The position numbers and the translations under genes were made by a program. From assembly GCA_002291955.1 (NCBI GenBank), contig DBBA01000321.1:1023-9395 (forward strand): 8,373 nt of DNA, read 5' to 3'. The notes under the pieces were generated by a model, which saw nothing but the letters and a program-made list of their open reading frames with translations, made no database searches and was not told the DNA's origin. Numbering within the stretch: the stretch's first letter is position 1; the number at the start of each line of letters is the position of its first letter. Source of the stretch: Rhodobacteraceae bacterium UBA996 (GTDB lineage Bacteria > Pseudomonadota > Alphaproteobacteria > Rhodobacterales > Rhodobacteraceae). Positions 5,211 to 8,373 of the stretch are shown here, in pieces.

Positions 5211-6266
5211 CTAGCGGATCCGCGCCTCGGTCGTGGCGTCGAACAGATAGGCGCGGCCCGGTTCGAAGGTCAGATCGGCCCGCCCGCCGGGCGTGCTGCG
5301 CGTGTCGCCGCGTTCCTCGACGATCAGCCGCTCGCCCGTGGGCGCGGTCAGGTAGGCGTAGCTCACCCCGCCCAGCGCCTCGGTCATGTCGAGCGACAGC
5401 CCGTCGCCCGGGGCCACCGACAGATGCTCGGGCCGCAGGCCCACCAGCACCGGCGTCCCGACGGCCGGCAGGCGGGCCGATACCGGCACGACGGCCTTCA
5501 GCGCCGGAACCTCGACCCCGTTCCCGGCCACCTTGCCGGCCAGGAAATTCATCGACGGCGACCCGATGAACCCCGCCACGAACCGGTTGTCGGGGTCGCG
5601 GTACAGGTCCAGGGGCGCGCCCACCTGTTCCACCCGGCCCGCGCGCAGCACCACGATCTTGTCGGCCAGCGTCATCGCCTCGACCTGGTCGTGGGTGACG
5701 TAGATCATCGTCGCGCCGATCTCCTTGTGCAGGCGCGCGATCTCGACCCGCATCTCGACGCGCAGCTCGGCATCGAGGTTCGACAAGGGTTCGTCGAACA
5801 GGAACACCTCGGGCCCCCGGACGATGGCCCGGCCGATGGCCACCCGCTGCCGCTGGCCGCCCGACAGCGCCTTCGGCTTGCGCTCCAGAAGCGGCTGCAG
5901 CTTCAGGATCCGCGCGGCCTCGGCCACCTTGGTGTCGATCTCGGCCTTGGGATGGCCGGTCATCTTCAGGCCGAAGCCCATGTTCTCGGCCACCGTCATG
6001 TGCGGGTAGAGCGCGTAGGTCTGGAACACCATCGCCACGCCGCGGTCGGACGGGTCCAGCCGCGTGACATCGCGCGACCCGATGCGGATCGTGCCGTCGG
6101 ATGTCTCCTCCAGCCCCGCGACCATGCGCAACAGCGTGGACTTGCCGCAGCCCGACGGGCCCACGAACACGCAGAACTCGCCGTCCACGATGGTCAGGTC
6201 AACCCCGTGGATCACCTGCGTCGCACCGTACTTCTTGACCACCCGGGCCAGTGTCACCCCTGTCAT
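5211..6266 (-). CDS. ABC transporter ATP-binding protein, UgpC/MalK (CUT1 sugar) type
   Basis: This 351-residue cytoplasmic ATPase powers a CUT1-type importer for sugars, polyols or glycerol-3-phosphate. The ATPase domain (1-235) has Walker A GPSGCGKST at 36-44, Q-loop Q82, the signature LSGGQ at 134-138, Walker B VFLFDEP at 154-160, SNLD at 162-165 and the switch H192. The C-terminal TOBE-type regulatory domain (about 236-344) includes GLRPEHL at 276-282, which is typical of MalK/UgpC proteins and not of peptide or amino-acid transporter ATPases. Length is normal for the family. Its ATG overlaps the stop of the IclR regulator gene (ATGA, 6263-6266), so the two are translated together. The matching solute-binding gene is divergent at 7241. 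This is the likely ATPase of that transporter, but such ATPases can serve more than one permease, and the substrate cannot be read from the sequence. UgpC is an annotation label for the type, not a demonstrated function. Confidence 0.93.
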   Translation of the reverse strand: MTGVTLARVVKKYGATQVIHGVDLTIVDGEFCVFVGPSGCGKSTLLRMVAGLEETSDGTIRIGSRDVTRLDPSDRGVAMVFQTYALYPHMTVAENMGFGLKMTGHPKAEIDTKVAEAARILKLQPLLERKPKALSGGQRQRVAIGRAIVRGPEVFLFDEPLSNLDAELRVEMRVEIARLHKEIGATMIYVTHDQVEAMTLADKIVVLRAGRVEQVGAPLDLYRDPDNRFVAGFIGSPSMNFLAGKVAGNGVEVPALKAVVPVSARLPAVGTPVLVGLRPEHLSVAPGDGLSLDMTEALGGVSYAYLTAPTGERLIVEERGDTRSTPGGRADLTFEPGRAYLFDATTEARIR

Positions 6267-7123
6267 GCCCCTGCCCCTCCCCGTGCGACCAATCCTTGCG
6301 TCTGTTCTTCCGGAAAGCGCCAGCTTTCCGCTTCGGTCGCGATGTCCGCGGCGGTGGCCCGGATCACCGGGACCAGCCCCGCCAGCGCCTGAAGCGACGT
6401 GCGCGCGGTCGTCCCCGTCACCGACAGGGCGCCCAGCACGGTGCCCGCACGGCTCAGGATCGGGACGGCCACGCAGACGATGCCCGGCTCGTGCTCCTCG
6501 GCGTCAAAGGCATGGCCCCGGGCGCGGATCGCCTCCAGTTCCAGGGCAAAGGCGGCCGGGTCGGTGATCGTGGCGGGCGTGTAGCGGTGAAAGGCCTGCT
6601 GGCTGACGGCGCGCGCCCGCGCGGCCTCGGGCAGATGCGCCAGCATCGCCTTGCCGACCCCCGTGCAGTAGCCCGGGCCGACCCGGCCCGCCTGGCTGAA
6701 CATCGCCACCGGCTGGCGGGCGTTGCGCTTGTCCACGTACAGCACCTGCCCGCCATCGAGTTGCGCCAGATGCACCGTCTCGCCCACCGCGGCCGACAGC
6801 CGGTCGATGTGCGGCCGCGCGATGGGCGCGAGCGAGGACTGCGCCCAGGCCGCATGGGCCAGCCGCACCAGCCGCACTCCCAGCGCATAGGCCCCGGTGC
6901 CCGGGTCGTGCGACAGCATCCCCTGATGCACCAGCGTCTGCAGGAAGCGGTAGAGCGTCGCCTTGGGGAACGGGCTGCCGTCCAAGAGTTCCGCGAACCG
7001 CACCGGCCGCCCGAACGCGGCCACGCGGTCGAGGACGTCGAGCGCCTTGCCGACGGTGCCGTCGCTCGCCTCGCGCCGGTCGCCCTCGCGCCGCGCCGTC
7101 ATGTCGCGGGGTTCTTCCCCCAT
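6263..7123 (-). CDS. IclR-family transcriptional regulator
   Basis: The 286-residue protein has the IclR layout: a winged helix-turn-helix at about 22-82 (VGKALDVLDRVAAFG, then the recognition segment FPKATLYRFLQTLVHQGML at 52-70) and a C-terminal effector-binding domain at about 95-265. That domain shows the family motifs GYCTGVGKAMLAHLP (151-165) and HEPGIVCVAVPI (211-222). IclR proteins bind palindromic operators, usually as dimers of dimers, and respond to a small metabolite. The start at 7123 has a strong GGGAGGGG element a few bases upstream; the in-frame ATG at 7102 lacks one. It overlaps the ATPase gene by ATGA and is divergent from the solute-binding protein gene, with two related operator-like sites between them. 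It therefore probably controls the transporter and perhaps itself. Whether it represses or activates, and its effector, are unknown. Confidence 0.93.
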   Translation of the reverse strand: MGEEPRDMTARREGDRREASDGTVGKALDVLDRVAAFGRPVRFAELLDGSPFPKATLYRFLQTLVHQGMLSHDPGTGAYALGVRLVRLAHAAWAQSSLAPIARPHIDRLSAAVGETVHLAQLDGGQVLYVDKRNARQPVAMFSQAGRVGPGYCTGVGKAMLAHLPEAARARAVSQQAFHRYTPATITDPAAFALELEAIRARGHAFDAEEHEPGIVCVAVPILSRAGTVLGALSVTGTTARTSLQALAGLVPVIRATAADIATEAESWRFPEEQTQGLVARGGAGA

Positions 7124-7160
7124 TGCCCCTCCCGCATCCGGTCTGTGCCGGAAATTGATG

Positions 7161-7191
7161 TTGACAACCCTAACCCGATCCGCGCTATGGT
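7161..7191 (+). promoter_or_regulatory. candidate sigma70 promoter of the solute-binding protein gene
   Basis: A perfect -35 element TTGACA lies at 7161-7166. The best -10 is TATGGT at 7186-7191 (four of six matches), separated by 19 bases, which is a little long. Transcription would begin near 7198, about 43 bases before the ATG at 7241. The -10 overlaps the first operator-like site, which suits repression by a bound regulator. Confidence 0.55.
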
Positions 7192-7230
7192 TTCAACATA
7201 GAAAACCAAGTTTCACATAATGGAACCAAG
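7188..7230 (+). promoter_or_regulatory. paired operator-like sites, probably for the IclR-family regulator
   Basis: The first site is an inverted repeat with arms TGGTTT (7188-7193) and AAACCA (7203-7208) around a 9-base centre. A second related copy follows exactly 20 bp later: 7190-7210 and 7210-7230 agree at 14 of 21 positions, both beginning GTTTCA and both ending AACCAAG. The second copy is a weaker palindrome (GTT/AAC). A period near two helical turns would place two dimers on the same face of the DNA, as expected for tetrameric IclR proteins. The sites cover the probable -10, the start of transcription and part of the leader. Assignment to this regulator is inference from position. Confidence 0.55.
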
Positions 7231-7236
7231 GGAGGA
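7228..7236 (+). promoter_or_regulatory. ribosome-binding site of the solute-binding protein gene
   Basis: AAGGGAGGA ends 4 bases before the ATG at 7241. The in-frame ATG at 7250 would be 13 bases away, so 7241 is preferred. The site abuts and slightly overlaps the second operator-like copy. Confidence 0.75.
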
Positions 7237-7240
7237 ACCA

Positions 7241-8373
7241 ATGGTCCATATGCGTCTCGGCGCCGCCGCCATGGCTGCGCTGCTCGTGACCACGTCCGCC
7301 ATGGCGCAACAGCGCGTGGTGACCTGGAATGCCGACTATGACCCGATCCCGCTGGCCGCGGCCGAGGCGCTGATCGCCGATTTCGAGGCCGCGAACCCCG
7401 AGATCGACGTGCAGCTGACGAACTTCGACCACGAGGCGTACAAGAACGCGATCCGCAACTTCCTGACCGCGGACCCGCCGGACCTGGCCAACTGGTACGC
7501 CGCGAACCGGATGCGTCCGTTCGTGGAAGCGGGCCTGTTCGCCGACATCACCGACGTGTGGGAAGCGAACGGGCTGACCGAGGCGCTTGCCTCCTCGGTG
7601 CCGTCGTCGTCGATCGACGGGCGGTTCTATGCCATTCCCTACACCTACTACCAGTGGGGCATCTACTATAACCGCGACGCCTACGCCGCCGCAGGGGTCG
7701 AGGTTCCGGCCGCCGACGCGACCGTGGACTGGGCGACGTTCCTGGCCAACTGCGAGAAGTTCGCCGCCGCCGGGATCGACTGCGTCACCACGGGCTCGTC
7801 CGCCCTGTGGCCGGTCGCGGGCATCTTCGACTACATCTCGCTGCGCACCAACGGCTACCAGTTCCACGCCGACCTCGCCGCGGGCAAGATCTCGTGGACC
7901 TCGCCGGAAGCCCGCGCGGTGTTCGCCGAACTCGCGAAACTCCAGCCCTTCGTGACCGAGAACCACGCCGCCATCGACTGGCAGGACGCCGCCGCGATCT
8001 TCGTGCAGGGCGAGGCCGCGCACTACGTCATGGGCAACTTCGCCGTCGGCGTCTTCAAGGAAGGCGGGATGACGAACGACAACCTCGGCTTCATGATGTT
8101 CCCGGAAATCACCCCGGGGATCGCGCGGGCCGAGGAAGCGCCGACCGACACCATCCACCTGACCTCGGGCGCCCAGAACCCCGAGGACGCCAAGGCGTTC
8201 CTAGCCTACATGGCGTCGGCGGAAGCCCAGTCCAAGTGGAACGCCGCCGTGGGCCAGCTGCCCACCAACAAGAACGCGACGGTCGATCCGGCCGACCCGT
8301 TCCTGTCGGAAGGCTTCCAGACGCTGTCCACCGCGACGGGCGGCATCGCCCAGTTCTGGGACCGCGACGCGGA
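7241..8373 (+). CDS. extracellular solute-binding protein (family 1, CUT1 sugar type), C-terminus beyond window
   Basis: The first 377 residues of a periplasmic binding protein are present, in a frame open to the window end. Residues 1-22 are a Sec signal peptide (MRLGAAAMAALLVTTSAMA, with cleavage expected after AMA and before QQRVV). The mature part starts with the family-1 pattern VTWNADYDPIPLAAAEALIADFEAANPEIDVQ, which continues through AIRNFLTADPPDLANWYA to DGRFYAIPYTYYQWGIYYNRDAY, the usual ligand-cleft region with aromatic residues suited to stacking on sugars. Later come FVQGEAAHYVMGNF and SGAQNPEDAKAFLAYMASAEAQ, also typical. Most proteins of the family are 410-440 residues, so about 40-60 are missing. 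C171 and C181 could form a disulfide in the periplasm. It is divergent from the IclR and ATPase genes; permease genes are expected downstream. The substrate is probably a carbohydrate, but which one is not shown. Confidence 0.93.
   Translation, partial: MVHMRLGAAAMAALLVTTSAMAQQRVVTWNADYDPIPLAAAEALIADFEAANPEIDVQLTNFDHEAYKNAIRNFLTADPPDLANWYAANRMRPFVEAGLFADITDVWEANGLTEALASSVPSSSIDGRFYAIPYTYYQWGIYYNRDAYAAAGVEVPAADATVDWATFLANCEKFAAAGIDCVTTGSSALWPVAGIFDYISLRTNGYQFHADLAAGKISWTSPEARAVFAELAKLQPFVTENHAAIDWQDAAAIFVQGEAAHYVMGNFAVGVFKEGGMTNDNLGFMMFPEITPGIARAEEAPTDTIHLTSGAQNPEDAKAFLAYMASAEAQSKWNAAVGQLPTNKNATVDPADPFLSEGFQTLSTATGGIAQFWDRDA

Larger units (their letters stand above)
7124..7240. other. divergent regulatory region between iclR-type gene and solute-binding gene
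   Basis: This 117-bp region is markedly richer in A+T than its surroundings over 7151-7228, as expected for a promoter region. It contains the TTGACA element, the paired operator-like sites and a strong ribosome-binding site on the plus strand, each listed separately. TTGACA sits inside a 9-bp palindrome, GTTGACAAC (7160-7168). No convincing promoter was found for the minus-strand regulator gene. Confidence 0.7.

Noticed and set aside
4721..6266. Similar N-termini of MsrB (MTGVTGVT...KVVK) and the ABC ATPase (MTGVT...RVVKK)
   Set aside because: The match covers only a few common codons, the two proteins are otherwise unrelated, and no duplication is visible beyond this, so chance is the simplest explanation.
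5175..6392. A 405-codon open frame on the plus strand
   Set aside because: It is antisense to the ABC ATPase gene, whose motifs are complete, and its translation is low-complexity His/Gln/Arg sequence without domains.
7193..8158. A 321-codon open frame on the minus strand
   Set aside because: It is antisense to the solute-binding protein gene, which has a signal peptide, family motifs and a strong ribosome-binding site. The minus frame gives no recognisable protein.

Overview
The window is a GC-rich, densely coded stretch typical of an alphaproteobacterium, most likely of the Rhodobacterales (Paracoccus/Rhodobacter-like). The grounds are the OlsB-type ornithine-lipid acyltransferase, the SOS1-like antiporter with a cyclic-nucleotide-binding tail, the IclR/CUT1 sugar-transport locus and the G+C-rich intergenic hairpins. 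The taxonomic call is inference from gene types and base composition, not from a marker gene.

Left part (1-1080, minus strand): the tail of a chemotaxis operon. It reads cheA 3' portion, then a short STAS-like protein (ATGA overlap), then a CheY-like receiver cut by the window edge. The cheA portion has no start of its own. It continues in frame from a CPA1 Na+/H+ antiporter with a cNMP-binding domain, giving one 1048-residue reading frame (3568-422). The switch is at about 1075-1100, where the antiporter tail runs directly into the ATP-binding G1 box of CheA. Asp codon choice also changes there: roughly even GAC/GAT on the chemotaxis side, about ten to one GAC on the antiporter side. This is either an unusual deletion fusion or, more probably, a chimeric join. 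It is the most important thing to check in the window.

Middle (3569-5210): an intergenic region with two adjacent G+C-rich hairpins, then an olsB-like acyltransferase gene (minus strand), divergent from msrB, a methionine-R-sulfoxide reductase with intact zinc and catalytic cysteines (plus strand). msrB converges on the next operon across a strong hairpin.

Right part (5211-8373): a sugar (CUT1-type) ABC transport locus. An IclR-family regulator gene and a UgpC/MalK-type ATPase gene overlap by ATGA on the minus strand. Divergently, a periplasmic solute-binding protein gene with a clear Sec signal peptide starts at 7241 and runs off the window. The 117-bp divergent intergenic region holds a TTGACA promoter element and two related operator-like sites 20 bp apart, covering the likely -10/+1 and the leader. 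The simplest reading is that the IclR protein controls the binding-protein operon, with permease genes expected further right. The transported substrate cannot be told from the sequence.

I found no mobile element, CRISPR array, tRNA or rRNA. The only candidate for something new is the antiporter-CheA fusion, and an artefact must be excluded first.
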